Shown: positions 1-11,707, counted from the stretch's first letter. The stretch: DNA of 46,613 bases from Caldithrix sp964532875 (GCA_964532875.1 CAZHIZ010000008.1:1-46613); one strand, 5' to 3'. Notes: generated by a model not told the origin, from the sequence alone. Numbers and translations: made by a program.

Positions 1-91
1 GGTGGCTTGCCTATTTAACCATTTCCCATTCAACGATTCAACCCAATCCCTATTTCTTTTGTCTTTTGTCATTTTTCTTTTTTCTTTCCCC

Positions 92-1519
92 TCACTTCCC
101 CACAATCTTCCATTCCATCTTCCAATCCCATTGATCGAAATACAAATTGCCGCCTTTCCATTCCACCTCGCCGCGTTGCGAGTCCACCGTCTCCGAACGA
201 AAATGTTGTTTAGGCGGACAAAATTGTCGTCCGAAATCATCATTAAAAATCAAACGATAACTATCCATGCCGTTTAGATAAAAATATTTCACTTTCGGGT
301 CAGTACTTTTGCGCAGGCCGTAGGTCACATCCGTAGGCACCCAACCGTACGGTTTAAAATAGGCCATACTCCAATCATGCATGCTGTCGTGTGGCGGCTG
401 AAATTCCCAGCCGCTTTGCCAGCGGGCCGGAATGCCGTTCATGCGCAGCAACGTAATAAACAGCATGGTTTGAATCCCGCAATCGCCGTGGCGGGTCAGC
501 AAAGGGTACAAACCGAGATGACGGATAGTGGAATATTCACGCGCCGAAGCCCAGGTAATGTTGCTGTCGATCCAGGCAAAAATTCTTTGCGCAATGCGAT
601 AGGGATTGGTTTCCTGCCCAACAATTTTTCGGGAAAGAGCTCGCAGGGTATCGTAGAAGACAATATGCGGCGGACGCTCCTGCAAATATTGTTTTAACGG
701 CCCGTTGGGATCGACCGGCTGAACTTTTTCGGGATCAATATCCACATAAACTCCTTGTGATGTGTAGGCGTACTCAACGGAAAAGCGCGTCGTATCATTC
801 CCGGCACTGGGTTTTTCCAGATAGATCGTCCGTTGCAAACAGGAATCCGGAGCCAACCGGTAAACCGGCGGATCGGTTTTGAGCACACGAATATTGATTT
901 GCCGATGCGCAATTTCCCGCGGAAAGGGAATCCAGCAACGGATGGTATCCCCGGCAGGCACCTGAGCGGGATGCACCTTAATCGTGTAACGAATGCGCAG
1001 ACGTACCGGGTCGGCATACGGTAAACCGCTTTGCCGGCAATCGTTAATGACCTGTTGAATATGGGCATCCAAATCGAATTTGTTTTTTGCCGTTTCCGCA
1101 TGTTTTCCCTGCCAAATTATTTTGAGCCGTTTATTCAATCGGAACAAATTACGTGCGGCTTGATTGAAGTAGTATTTTTTACCGTCAATTATCATGAACT
1201 CCAATTGTCTGGCTTTTTCCCACCGTCTGAGATCCTTAACCGTTACCCCCGGCATGACTTGCCCGATAAATTTTAGAACATCATCCTGTGTTTGGCTAAA
1301 ATCTTTGCGAATGCGACGCATGCGCTCCAATTCAAATTCCAATGCCCTACGTGTGGAATCGGGAAGCGACCGGTCATTCTTCAGACGTTCTTTAATGGCC
1401 TGTTCCGCTTTCGAAAATTCTCCCCGATCGACCAAACGGCGATAAGTGGCCAAATCCTTTTTTTGACACGAAACGAACAAAAAAATTGACATGAGAATGG
1501 CTGTAACGACAACCTTCAT
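92..1519 (-). CDS. Transglutaminase-like lipoprotein
   Basis: Probable exported lipoprotein with a papain-fold transglutaminase core. The N-terminus is a type II signal peptide: Lys2, a hydrophobic stretch, then lipobox FVSC with the lipidated Cys at residue 18. Residues 20-110 are charged and helical. The C-terminal half holds the transglutaminase triad: Cys near residue 346 in GDCG, His near 379 in MHDW and Asp near 395 in VPTDVTYG. Members of this family act as cysteine proteases, amidases or cross-linkers; the substrate here cannot be told. The ATG at 1519 has a good GGAGG site. It is the third gene of a minus-strand run after the hydrolase and nitroreductase, with a 55-nt gap. The 475-aa protein looks complete. 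Confidence 0.85.
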   Translation of the reverse strand: MKVVVTAILMSIFLFVSCQKKDLATYRRLVDRGEFSKAEQAIKERLKNDRSLPDSTRRALEFELERMRRIRKDFSQTQDDVLKFIGQVMPGVTVKDLRRWEKARQLEFMIIDGKKYYFNQAARNLFRLNKRLKIIWQGKHAETAKNKFDLDAHIQQVINDCRQSGLPYADPVRLRIRYTIKVHPAQVPAGDTIRCWIPFPREIAHRQINIRVLKTDPPVYRLAPDSCLQRTIYLEKPSAGNDTTRFSVEYAYTSQGVYVDIDPEKVQPVDPNGPLKQYLQERPPHIVFYDTLRALSRKIVGQETNPYRIAQRIFAWIDSNITWASAREYSTIRHLGLYPLLTRHGDCGIQTMLFITLLRMNGIPARWQSGWEFQPPHDSMHDWSMAYFKPYGWVPTDVTYGLRKSTDPKVKYFYLNGMDSYRLIFNDDFGRQFCPPKQHFRSETVDSQRGEVEWKGGNLYFDQWDWKMEWKIVGK

Positions 1520-1574
1520 GAATGCCTCCTTTACATTTTAAATCTTTCAGGCCGAAACTTCGCTCTGCTGCGGC

Positions 1575-2153
1575 TTAATATTCTTTGAAAATAATATCTT
1601 TTAGGGAGCGTTTGGGCACGTGGTGTATTCCCTGCTCATCGCGCCAATAGCGCACATCGCCTTTCTTACCGACTTCTTCAATGATTCTTTTTTCCCGACA
1701 ATAGCCTAAAGCCAGAACCAATAAAATTTCCAAATGGGACGGAATATTTAGAAGACGCCGTAACTCCGGGCGGTCAATGGATCCAACAATGCAACCGGCA
1801 ACGCCCGCTTCAACAGCCCCTAACAAAATGCTTTGTGCGGCAATGCCGTGATCACAATCAATGGGATATTTAATGGTGCGATCGGCTAAAATAACAATGT
1901 AGGCGGCCGGACGTTCCCCTGCACTTGGCCCGGGCCAATCGCTTAAATAACCGGCCCAGGAAAGCGTACTAAAAATAAGAGCGTTGGTTTGCGCATCGGA
2001 GGAAAGGATGTATTTTAACGGTTGCAAATTGGAAGCAGATGGTGAAAGGCGGGCCAAATCGACCCACTGCCGTAAATTTTCACGCGGTACCGTTTTGTTT
2101 TCGTAAAAACGCCGACAACTGCGATTTTTAAGAATCAATTCGCGGACGGTCAT
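1575..2153 (-). CDS. Nitroreductase family protein (FMN-dependent)
   Basis: Nitroreductase-fold flavoprotein of 192 aa, a short but typical length. The N-terminal RSCRRFYENKTV and the following ARLSPSASNLQPLKY stretch match the FMN-binding start of the family (R-S-x-R-x-F, then P-S-x-x-N-x-Q-P). The later GAVEAGVAGCIVGSIDRPEL segment corresponds to the second half of the flavin site. Such enzymes reduce nitro compounds, quinones or related substrates with NAD(P)H; the natural substrate is unknown. An AGGAG site lies inside the end of the upstream hydrolase gene, only 3 nt separates the two reading frames, and the two genes are almost certainly co-transcribed. Confidence 0.88.
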   Translation of the reverse strand: MTVRELILKNRSCRRFYENKTVPRENLRQWVDLARLSPSASNLQPLKYILSSDAQTNALIFSTLSWAGYLSDWPGPSAGERPAAYIVILADRTIKYPIDCDHGIAAQSILLGAVEAGVAGCIVGSIDRPELRRLLNIPSHLEILLVLALGYCREKRIIEEVGKKGDVRYWRDEQGIHHVPKRSLKDIIFKEY

Positions 2154-2156
2154 GGC

Positions 2157-2933
2157 TTACAACTCCTGTTTCATAAAGCGATTAACCTCCTGAAATAAAA
2201 ACTGCGGATTATCGGCATGCAACCAATGGGTCGCTTTTGGCACGGTAACCACCTGAGCTTTAGGGAACAATTGCCTGATCTGCGCCATATCCGCCTCCCG
2301 AATGTAATCGGATTGCTCGCCGCGTAAAAACAGCGCCGGTCCGGTAAATGGCTCTCCGGGAGCCTCAATAGCTTCCAAAACCCGATCCACGTTTTCGTAA
2401 AGAGCCGGAATATTCAATTTCCAGACAAAGGTATTTTCTTCGGTACGACGTAAATTTTTTAACAGAAATTGCCGGATGGCCGTTTGGGGTATTTTAGCCG
2501 CCAAAAGACGGTCGCCCTCGATGCGCGATTGAATTTTGTTCAGATTCATATTGAGTAACAACTTTAAAAATTGGCGGAAGCGCGTATGCCGATAGGCCCG
2601 CGGAGCAATATCGACCACTATCAGGCGGCGTACCAATCTGGGATAGCTTAAGGCAAACAGCATGGCCGTTTTACCTCCCAGGGAGTGGCCTAAAATCGTA
2701 GCTTCCGTTAAACGATGATCCTGCATAAACTCTAACAAATCATCGGCCAGAACAGAGTAATTAAATTCAGGGGCATGCGGCGACCGACCGTGGTTGCGTA
2801 AATCCAATAAAAACACACGAAAATTTTGCGCCCACCGGCGCCCTAAACTGACCCAATTATCGGACATGCCGAACAATCCGTGCAAAATAATCAGCGGCTC
2901 TCCCTGGCCGTATTCGCGATAAAAAAGTTTCAT
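2157..2933 (-). CDS. Alpha/beta hydrolase (YbfF-type esterase)
   Basis: Cytosolic alpha/beta-hydrolase of 258 aa. The oxyanion HG motif (LHGLFG, residues 18-23), the nucleophile elbow GHSLGG with Ser84, the acid Asp209 and the general base His236 (THWLHADNP) are all present. The order and spacing resemble the E. coli YbfF esterase family, which hydrolyses small acyl and acyl-CoA esters. The substrate is not determinable. It is the first gene of a three-gene minus-strand run and has a plausible promoter 20-55 nt upstream. Confidence 0.88.
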   Translation of the reverse strand: MKLFYREYGQGEPLIILHGLFGMSDNWVSLGRRWAQNFRVFLLDLRNHGRSPHAPEFNYSVLADDLLEFMQDHRLTEATILGHSLGGKTAMLFALSYPRLVRRLIVVDIAPRAYRHTRFRQFLKLLLNMNLNKIQSRIEGDRLLAAKIPQTAIRQFLLKNLRRTEENTFVWKLNIPALYENVDRVLEAIEAPGEPFTGPALFLRGEQSDYIREADMAQIRQLFPKAQVVTVPKATHWLHADNPQFLFQEVNRFMKQEL

Positions 2934-2960
2934 CCGGCTTCCTGCTTTCGTTTATTGGGG

Positions 2961-2989
2961 AAAATAGCCATTCCCCCAATGCAAATCAA
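2961..2989 (-). promoter_or_regulatory. Putative promoter of the hydrolase operon with overlapping palindrome
   Basis: On the minus strand TTGATT and TATTTT are separated by exactly 17 nt, and the start codon at 2933 lies about 28 nt beyond the -10. A perfect inverted repeat, ATTGGGG (2954-2960) and CCCCAAT (2974-2980), covers the -10 and part of the spacer, as a repressor operator would. Both are sequence matches only. Confidence 0.45.
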
Positions 2990-3033
2990 TCATTATTGGC
3001 CCGGTCGTATGTTTGCCGTCCTATTGATGCCTA

Positions 3034-3061
3034 TTGTTTAATTTGTTAGCTTTGCTATTTA
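3034..3061 (+). promoter_or_regulatory. Weak putative promoter for the antiporter gene
   Basis: TTGTTT and TATTTA are spaced by 16 nt on the plus strand in the 246-bp divergent region between the hydrolase operon and the antiporter gene. The start codon is about 118 nt downstream, which would give a long leader. The match is modest. Confidence 0.25.
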
Positions 3062-3179
3062 TTGAGTGGCCTTAATGAACCGAATCGGCAAAACTCCGTT
3101 CAGCCGGACGGGACATGCCCATTGGGAAAAGGTCATTTGGTAGTGCCGCTACATTTGCGAATAATCTAACGGGAAGCGC

Positions 3180-4100
3180 ATGGAACTTTTAACGAATACG
3201 GTCATCCTGCTCTTAAGCATTGTCGCTCTCTGGCTGGGCGCCGTTTGGATCGTGGACCCGGCTCCAAAAATAGCGCGTAAAATCGGAATTTCCGATTTGG
3301 TCGTCGGATTAACGGTGATTGCTTTTGGCACTTCCATGCCGGAATTTGCCGTTACCATCACGGCAGCCGTAAAGCAACAGGCCAATATCTCCGTGGGCAA
3401 TATCGTCGGCTCCAATATTTTTAATCTGGGCTTTATTTTGGGCGGCGTGGCTTTGCTGCAGGTCATTAAATCCAATAAAAAAATGGTCTATCGCGAAGGC
3501 TCGCTTCTCATCGCCATTTCGCTTGTCCTGTTGTTTTTTCTAAGAGATTACACGCTCAGCTTTTGGGAGGGATTTTTCCTCTTTGTCTCGTTGATCGTTT
3601 ACCTGGCCTATTTGTTTATTCATCGTGAAATTCCGGAAGAAGAATTACCAACGGGAGAATTTCGCTGGTACCATATTTTGCAATTATTGACCGGTTTGAC
3701 CGTGGTCGTAATCGGGGGGCACTACCTGGTGGATTCCGCTTCTTACCTGGCACGCATTGCCGGACTTTCGGAGTGGTCGATTGCCGTTACGGTGGTTGCG
3801 GCCGGCACCTCGGCCCCGGAGTTTGCCACTTCGCTGGTAGCCGCCATGCGCGGCCGGCACGGCATTTCGGCCGGCAACCTGATCGGCAGCGACCTGTTCA
3901 ACATCATGGGTGTTTTGGGATTGGCCGCCATGCTGCGCCCTTTGCACGTGGCCCACGACGCCCTGCTCGATATTTTTCTGATGGTCGTACTCATTGTTCT
4001 GGTCATTATTTTCATGCGCACCAAATGGGCGGTTTCGCGTAAAGAAGGTTTTATTTTAATTTTGGTGGGTATTATTTTGTGGATTATTACTTTGAAATAG
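3180..4100 (+). CDS. Calcium/sodium antiporter (CaCA family, YrbG type)
   Basis: Inner-membrane cation exchanger of 306 aa with about ten membrane segments in two homologous halves. Each half carries the alpha repeat that forms the ion path: GTSMPEF near residue 50 followed by GNIVGSNIFNLG, and AAGTSAPEF near residue 209 followed by GNLIGSDLFNIMG. The acidic Glu of each (G-T-S-x-P-E) is the cation ligand known for Na+/Ca2+ exchangers. It is expected to exchange Ca2+ for Na+ or H+. It stands alone, is divergent from the hydrolase operon and convergent with secA. Confidence 0.93.
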   Translation: MELLTNTVILLLSIVALWLGAVWIVDPAPKIARKIGISDLVVGLTVIAFGTSMPEFAVTITAAVKQQANISVGNIVGSNIFNLGFILGGVALLQVIKSNKKMVYREGSLLIAISLVLLFFLRDYTLSFWEGFFLFVSLIVYLAYLFIHREIPEEELPTGEFRWYHILQLLTGLTVVVIGGHYLVDSASYLARIAGLSEWSIAVTVVAAGTSAPEFATSLVAAMRGRHGISAGNLIGSDLFNIMGVLGLAAMLRPLHVAHDALLDIFLMVVLIVLVIIFMRTKWAVSRKEGFILILVGIILWIITLK

Positions 4101-4173
4101 CATTTTGCGCCGCTTCATCTTCCGGGCGCGCCCCGACTAAATTGAAAATCCGGCCACCGTTCTAACAGGCCTG

Positions 4174-4285
4174 CCGATAAGCTGTTTGCCACGCTTAAAT
4201 GAACTTTAAAATTGTAAAACCCGAGGCGTGGCAAATTCAGCTTGATTGGCTTGTTATGCACCTGTATAACATTTTCGCTTATCGG
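4174..4285. repeat. Nested inverted repeat, MITE-like, between convergent genes
   Basis: A 112-bp element in the 241-bp gap between the antiporter and secA stop codons. The ends are perfect 9-bp inverted repeats, CCGATAAGC (4174-4182) and GCTTATCGG (4277-4285). Inside lie perfect 10-bp arms, TTTGCCACGC (4185-4194) and GCGTGGCAAA (4226-4235); adding the flanking AAGCTG/CAGCTT gives 16-bp arms with a 2-nt bulge. No open frame is credible inside. It could be a small non-autonomous mobile element or a folded RNA at the 3' ends of both transcripts. The rest of the gap holds nothing I recognise. Confidence 0.6.
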
Positions 4286-4341
4286 ATATTTTAGGAATTT
4301 CCTTCACGCTTCTTGTGCTGAATCCAACAGATGAAAGCGTT

Positions 4342-7320
<2,979 letters not shown>

Positions 7321-7326
7321 TTTAGT

Positions 7327-8037
7327 TTAATACCCCTTTAATAAACGTTCTGCTAAAAATGTAGGCAATCCGGATTTAATGATTTTTTGATAGGTTTTTT
7401 CAACATCATAATTTAATCGAATGAATTTCAGACTGCCGCTACCGGGATCGAAAAGTACGAAACTTAAACGCGCATCTCCGTCCCGGGGCTGCCCGATACT
7501 CCCTACATTAACGATATATTTTCGATTTTGTTCAATTGTCACATCGGCTTTAATGACCTTTTCTTCCGTAAAAACTCCGGGCACATGCGAATGCCCCACA
7601 AAGCACACGTTCTGTTGGAAGCTCTCCATCTCCATACGTGCATCCTCGACCGAAAGAATGTAATACCAATGGGAAGGATTGGAAGGAGCCGCATGCACGA
7701 AAATCATATTATCCGTTTGGTAGATAAACGGGAGCTGTTTTAAAAAGTCCCGATTTTCCGGGCTCAGTCGCTCCATGGTCCAATAGGTTGCCAGTTTGGC
7801 AAATTGATTAAAATATTCGATTCGCGCCAGACCGATGGCCGCATAATCGTGATTGCCCATTAAAACCACTTTACAGCGCCGGCGCACTATTTCCACACAT
7901 TCGTTGGGATTGGGTCCGTACCCCACGATATCACCAAGGCAATACACATCTTTGATGCCGTGATTTTCGATGTAATTTAAGGCTGTACTCAGGGCCTCCA
8001 AATTGCCGTGGATATCGGAGATAATTGCTATTGTCAT
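7327..8037 (-). CDS. Calcineurin-like metallophosphoesterase
   Basis: Cytosolic phosphoesterase of 236 aa with all dimetal motifs: SDIHGN (Asp8, His10), GDIVGYGPNP, GNHD and the final GHSHVPG. The layout matches the YfcE/diadenosine-tetraphosphatase-like group of small bacterial phosphodiesterases. The substrate is unknown. It begins 2 nt after the nusB stop codon and ends 6 nt before secA, so it is translated from a shared mRNA. Confidence 0.9.
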   Translation of the reverse strand: MTIAIISDIHGNLEALSTALNYIENHGIKDVYCLGDIVGYGPNPNECVEIVRRRCKVVLMGNHDYAAIGLARIEYFNQFAKLATYWTMERLSPENRDFLKQLPFIYQTDNMIFVHAAPSNPSHWYYILSVEDARMEMESFQQNVCFVGHSHVPGVFTEEKVIKADVTIEQNRKYIVNVGSIGQPRDGDARLSFVLFDPGSGSLKFIRLNYDVEKTYQKIIKSGLPTFLAERLLKGY

Positions 8038-8039
8038 AC

Positions 8040-8501
8040 TTAATTTTCTAACTTAATTTTGCTAATCAAACCGCGGCCGGATTTCTTGATTAATTTTTTA
8101 TTTTTCAAATCCTTAAGCAGCGCGTCCAACAAGCCGTTAATGAATTTGCCCGTTTTCGGCGTACTGTAATTCTTGCCGATTTCAATCATTTCATCGATGG
8201 TTACTTCCGGCGGAATATCTTCAAAGAACATGAATTCGACCAGAGCCATGCGCAAAAGAATGCGATCGATGGTAGCAACTCTGTTGAAATCCCAATTAAT
8301 CAGTTTGGTCTTAATGCGCCCGTCCAATTCCTCTTTGTTTTTTAAATACAATTGGATCATCTTTTCTACAAAGGGACTTATGCGTTTTTGTTCCGTTTGT
8401 TCCTGTAAAAGATAATCCAACTGCTCTTTGTACGGAATCGGATTAAATTCCTGCGCAAATAAAACTTTAAGTACCAGCTCCCGTTCTTCTCTTCGTGTCA
8501 T
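8040..8501 (-). CDS. nusB: Transcription antitermination factor NusB
   Basis: All-helical RNA-binding protein of 153 aa that acts with NusE (S10) on boxA of rRNA leaders. The start MTRREERELVLKVLFAQEF matches the usual NusB opening (R-R-x-A-R-E-x-x-L-x-x-L-x-x), and the central INWDFNRVATIDRILLRMALVEFMFFEDIPPEVTIDE segment, written here across positions, is the family hallmark. I chose the ATG at 8501. An in-frame GTG at 8507 overlaps the stop of the upstream dehydrogenase gene and is a possible alternative. It lies between hbd and the phosphoesterase. Confidence 0.93.
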   Translation of the reverse strand: MTRREERELVLKVLFAQEFNPIPYKEQLDYLLQEQTEQKRISPFVEKMIQLYLKNKEELDGRIKTKLINWDFNRVATIDRILLRMALVEFMFFEDIPPEVTIDEMIEIGKNYSTPKTGKFINGLLDALLKDLKNKKLIKKSGRGLISKIKLEN

Positions 8502-8503
8502 TT

Positions 8504-9352
8504 TCACTCGTACGTGTAAAATCCTTTTTTAGTTTTTCTACCCAAATGCCCGGCAGCTACCATTTTTTTCAACAAGGGACACGGACGATATTTGGGATCC
8601 CCCAACCCTTTGTACAAAACATTCATGATGTGTAAACAAACATCCAAACCGATAAAATCGGCCAGTGTCAAAGGGCCCATGGGATGATTCATGCCCAGCT
8701 TCATCACCGTATCGATGGCTTCCTTGTCCGCAACCCCTTCCATCAGGCAGTAAATCGCCTCGTTGATCATGGGCATCAATACGCGATTGGAAATAAATCC
8801 GGGATAATCATTGACCTCAACCGGAGTCTTGTGCAAAGATTTGGCCGTCTCGTAAACCAATTGATAGGTTTCATCCGAAGTCGCCAGCCCGCGAATGATT
8901 TCCACCAGCTCCATCACCGGTACGGGATTCATAAAATGCATGCCGATCACCTTGTCCGGTCGATTGGTAACCGCTGCCAGTTCCGTAATGGAAATCGAAG
9001 AGGTATTTGATGCCAGAATGGTTTCTGCGGGACAAATGTCATCCAATTGTTTAAAAATATTTTTTTTCAAATCATCGTTCTCAATAACGGCTTCCACCAC
9101 CAAAGAGGCCTGCGCCGCCGCTTTCATATCCGTACTGGTCGAAATACGTTGCAACGTTTCCTTCACCTGTTGCTCGGTAATCGTACCTTTCTTTAATTGG
9201 CGTTGTAAATTTTTTTCGATTTTACCTAAAGCCGCATTCAGGATATCTTCTTTAATATCGATCAAAGTGACGTTATTTCCGAAAAGGGCGAACACATGAG
9301 CAATGCCGTTGCCCATTGTTCCGGCACCGATAACCGCTATATTTTTACTCAT
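8504..9352 (-). CDS. hbd: 3-hydroxybutyryl-CoA dehydrogenase
   Basis: NAD(P)-dependent oxidation of (S)-3-hydroxyacyl-CoA to acetoacetyl-CoA, or the reverse, in beta-oxidation, butyrate or polyhydroxybutyrate metabolism. The Rossmann motif GAGTMGNGIAHV spans residues 9-20, the catalytic His139 is in GMHFMNPVP, and the C-terminal helical domain has SNRVLMPMINEA and MNHPMGPLTLADFIG. Length is 282 aa, normal for Hbd. The ATG at 9352 is preferred because AAAAGGAG lies just upstream and the Rossmann strand should start here; the frame stays open 63 nt further upstream into the thiolase end. It follows the thiolase gene by 14 nt, which supports a shared acetoacetyl-CoA pathway. Confidence 0.95.
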   Translation of the reverse strand: MSKNIAVIGAGTMGNGIAHVFALFGNNVTLIDIKEDILNAALGKIEKNLQRQLKKGTITEQQVKETLQRISTSTDMKAAAQASLVVEAVIENDDLKKNIFKQLDDICPAETILASNTSSISITELAAVTNRPDKVIGMHFMNPVPVMELVEIIRGLATSDETYQLVYETAKSLHKTPVEVNDYPGFISNRVLMPMINEAIYCLMEGVADKEAIDTVMKLGMNHPMGPLTLADFIGLDVCLHIMNVLYKGLGDPKYRPCPLLKKMVAAGHLGRKTKKGFYTYE

Positions 9353-9366
9353 TTTTTCATCTCCTT

Positions 9367-10554
9367 TTAAATCGCTTCTACAACCAGACTGGCGGCTTCT
9401 CCGCCGCCGATACACAAGGAGGCCACACCGCGTTTGGCCTTATTTTTTTTCATGGCAAAAAGTAAAGTTGTTAAAATCCGTGCTCCGCTGGCTCCGATGG
9501 GATGGCCGATAGCCACGGCCCCACCGTGAATATTGACCTTTTCCACGGGAATATTCAAAAGCCGATTATTGATAATGGTGACAACGGCAAAAGCCTCATT
9601 AATTTCGAACAAATCGATATCATCAACGGATAGCCCGGCCTTTTTCAAAGCCTTTTGAATGGAATCGGCCGGAGCCTTGGTAAAATACTCCGGAGCCTTT
9701 GCCGCCGAGGCCTGCGCTACAATTTTAAACAAGGGCTGAATGCCCAGTGCTTCGGCCTTTTCTTTGGCCATCACAACAACCGCCGCCGCGCCGTCATTGA
9801 TTTTGGAAGAATTAGCAGCCGTAACGGTACCGTCCTTTTCAAAAGCAGGACGTAATTTGGGCATTTTTTCAAAAATCACCTTACCGGGCTCTTCGTCTTT
9901 GTCCACCACAACAGGATCGCCTTTTCGCTGGGGTACTTCCACCGGTACAATTTCGTCCTTAAACCAACCTTCTTCCTGTGCCTTCAAAGCCCGGCGGTAA
10001 CTGAGCGCAGCGAATTCATCCTGCTCTTCTCTGGAAATATTACATTCCCGGGCACACAATTCAGCCGCATTTCCCATGTGGAAATTATTGTAAACGTCCC
10101 AAAGTCCGTCTTTTATCATGCCGTCTACCAATTCGCCGTGTCCCAAACGATAGCCGTAGCGGGCTTTAGGAATGTAAAAAGGAACCTGACTCATGTTTTC
10201 CATGCCACCGGCAACAATTACATCCGCATCGCCGACCATGATGGCTTGCGCGGCTAACATGACGGCTTTTAACCCGGAACCGCAAACTTTATTAATGGTC
10301 ATGCACTCAACGGACACATCCAAACCGGCCCCGAGTGCCGCCTGACGCGCCGGAGCCTGACCTTCGTTTGCCGTTAAGACATTACCCATAATCACTTCGT
10401 CAACGGCATCGAATGGCGTACCGGATCGCTCCAGGGCTGCTTTTATGGCGATACTGCCAAGTTTGGTAGCCGGGACGTCTTTAAACACCCCACCGAAACT
10501 TCCTACCGGTGTGCGCGCCGCACCTACAATGACAACTTCTCTTAACTGTTTCAT
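9367..10554 (-). CDS. Acetyl-CoA C-acetyltransferase (thiolase)
   Basis: Condenses two acetyl-CoA to acetoacetyl-CoA, or cleaves acetoacetyl-CoA. Complete at 395 aa. Nucleophile Cys91 is in NKVCGSG, His351 in AIGHPIGASG and the second active-site Cys381 in LCIGGGE. The NEAFAVV motif is also present. Biosynthetic and degradative thiolases cannot be separated by eye. It starts with GGGGGAG 6-7 nt upstream, has its own candidate promoter in the 79-nt gap after phoH, and is directly followed by hbd. Confidence 0.95.
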   Translation of the reverse strand: MKQLREVVIVGAARTPVGSFGGVFKDVPATKLGSIAIKAALERSGTPFDAVDEVIMGNVLTANEGQAPARQAALGAGLDVSVECMTINKVCGSGLKAVMLAAQAIMVGDADVIVAGGMENMSQVPFYIPKARYGYRLGHGELVDGMIKDGLWDVYNNFHMGNAAELCARECNISREEQDEFAALSYRRALKAQEEGWFKDEIVPVEVPQRKGDPVVVDKDEEPGKVIFEKMPKLRPAFEKDGTVTAANSSKINDGAAAVVVMAKEKAEALGIQPLFKIVAQASAAKAPEYFTKAPADSIQKALKKAGLSVDDIDLFEINEAFAVVTIINNRLLNIPVEKVNIHGGAVAIGHPIGASGARILTTLLFAMKKNKAKRGVASLCIGGGEAASLVVEAI

Positions 10555-10589
10555 TTTTAACTCCCCCGTAATTTGCTGTAAGATATGGC

Positions 10590-10618
10590 AATCTAATCAT
10601 TTTAAATAACCCATGCAA
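10590..10618 (-). promoter_or_regulatory. Putative promoter of the thiolase-hbd-nusB-secA run
   Basis: TTGCAT and TAGATT are separated by 17 nt on the minus strand, with the start codon of the thiolase gene about 36 nt past the -10. It lies in the only sizeable gap (79 nt) inside the phoH to secA run. Confidence 0.45.
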
Positions 10619-10633
10619 GCAAGCCAATGCCTG

Positions 10634-11632
10634 TTAGTCCGAAGACGGATTGCGCTTTTTATCGTATCTGTCATACGCGTTGATGATTTCCTTTACCAGC
10701 GGATGTCGTACCACGTCCTGATCGCTTAATTCAACAAAGGCAATGCCCGGAATGCCGGACAAAATATAAAAGCTACTAATGAGGCCGGAATCTTTTTTGG
10801 CCGGTAAATCGATTTGCGTAATATCACCCGTAATAACACATTTGGAATTAAGCCCGAGACGGGTTAAAAACATTTTCATTTGCATAAAAGTTGTGTTTTG
10901 CGCTTCGTCCAGAATTACAAAAGCGTTATTAAGGGTACGCCCACGCATGTAAGCCAAAGGAAGAATTTCAATAATTTGCTGATCCAAAAATCGTTTCAAC
11001 AAATCCTTGGGCATCATGTCTTCCAGGGCATCGTATAAAGGCTTTAGGTAGGGATCGATTTTTTCCTTATAGTCTCCCGGTAAATAGCCCAAACTTTCAC
11101 CGGCTTCCACGGCAGGTCTGGCCAGAACAATTTTCTTCACCAAATTATCCTTCAAGAAGGCTACGGAAAGAGCAACCGCTAAATAGGTTTTCCCCGTTCC
11201 GGCCGGTCCGACGGCAAACAAAATATCGTTTTTACGAATGGCTTTAAGCATTTTTTCTTGACCGTCGCTCTTGGGTTTGATGATGTTTAAAAAAGTTTCC
11301 AAGGCCGGTAGATCGTCGTGTGGAATAACATCCTTTTTAATTTCGGGGACGGTTTTACTAACCATGGAACGGGCAATGCGAATAGAGGTAAGAACATCAT
11401 TTTTGCTGAAAATTTTTTGTTTTCGGGCGGCAGAAAGCAAATCTTCCAGAACATGCAGAGTGCTTTCCGTTTCTTCGGCCCGACCGATTATTTTGATCGT
11501 TCGCCCGCGTGCGATAAGGCGTACCTGAAAAAATTCTTCGATTAAACGCAGATTCGCATCGTTTTGGCCGAAAACGGTAACAGGATTTACGGTATCCGGA
11601 ACACTAAATTCTTTTTCAACAACTTCTTCCAT
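10634..11632 (-). CDS. PhoH family ATPase (PhoH/YbeZ)
   Basis: Cytosolic ATPase related to E. coli YbeZ/PhoH, linked in other bacteria to RNA and ribosome processing with YbeY. Length 332 aa from the start I prefer. An N-terminal KH-like part (residues 1-90) is followed by the nucleotide-binding core: Walker A GPAGTGKTYLA, then ARPAVEAGESLGYLPGD, Walker B VILDEAQN and the ITGDITQIDLP motif. The frame is open up to 11701, but a strong terminator hairpin lies there, and GGAAGAG sits 6 nt before the ATG at 11632, so I start at that ATG. No ybeY is seen in the window. The nearest upstream promoter is unclear. Confidence 0.93.
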   Translation of the reverse strand: MEEVVEKEFSVPDTVNPVTVFGQNDANLRLIEEFFQVRLIARGRTIKIIGRAEETESTLHVLEDLLSAARKQKIFSKNDVLTSIRIARSMVSKTVPEIKKDVIPHDDLPALETFLNIIKPKSDGQEKMLKAIRKNDILFAVGPAGTGKTYLAVALSVAFLKDNLVKKIVLARPAVEAGESLGYLPGDYKEKIDPYLKPLYDALEDMMPKDLLKRFLDQQIIEILPLAYMRGRTLNNAFVILDEAQNTTFMQMKMFLTRLGLNSKCVITGDITQIDLPAKKDSGLISSFYILSGIPGIAFVELSDQDVVRHPLVKEIINAYDRYDKKRNPSSD

Positions 11633-11648
11633 GCACTCTTCCTTACAC

Positions 11649-11686
11649 AAAAAAAGGCTTCCGGAAACAATGCCCGAAAGCCTTTT
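11649..11686 (-). terminator. Rho-independent terminator after the LysM gene
   Basis: On the minus strand an 8-bp stem AAAGGCTT/AAGCCTTT, extended by CGG/CCG after one mismatch, with a loop of about 9 nt, is followed by seven T. It lies 22 nt past the LysM stop and 17 nt before the phoH start. It separates the two transcripts or, if read through, could attenuate phoH. Confidence 0.8.
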
Positions 11687-11707
11687 CAATACCATTTTCA
11701 ATAAAAA

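Noticed and set aside
11633..11701. Longer N-terminus of PhoH
   Set aside because: It would be translated through a strong terminator hairpin and lacks a ribosome site; the ATG at 11632 has GGAAGAG.
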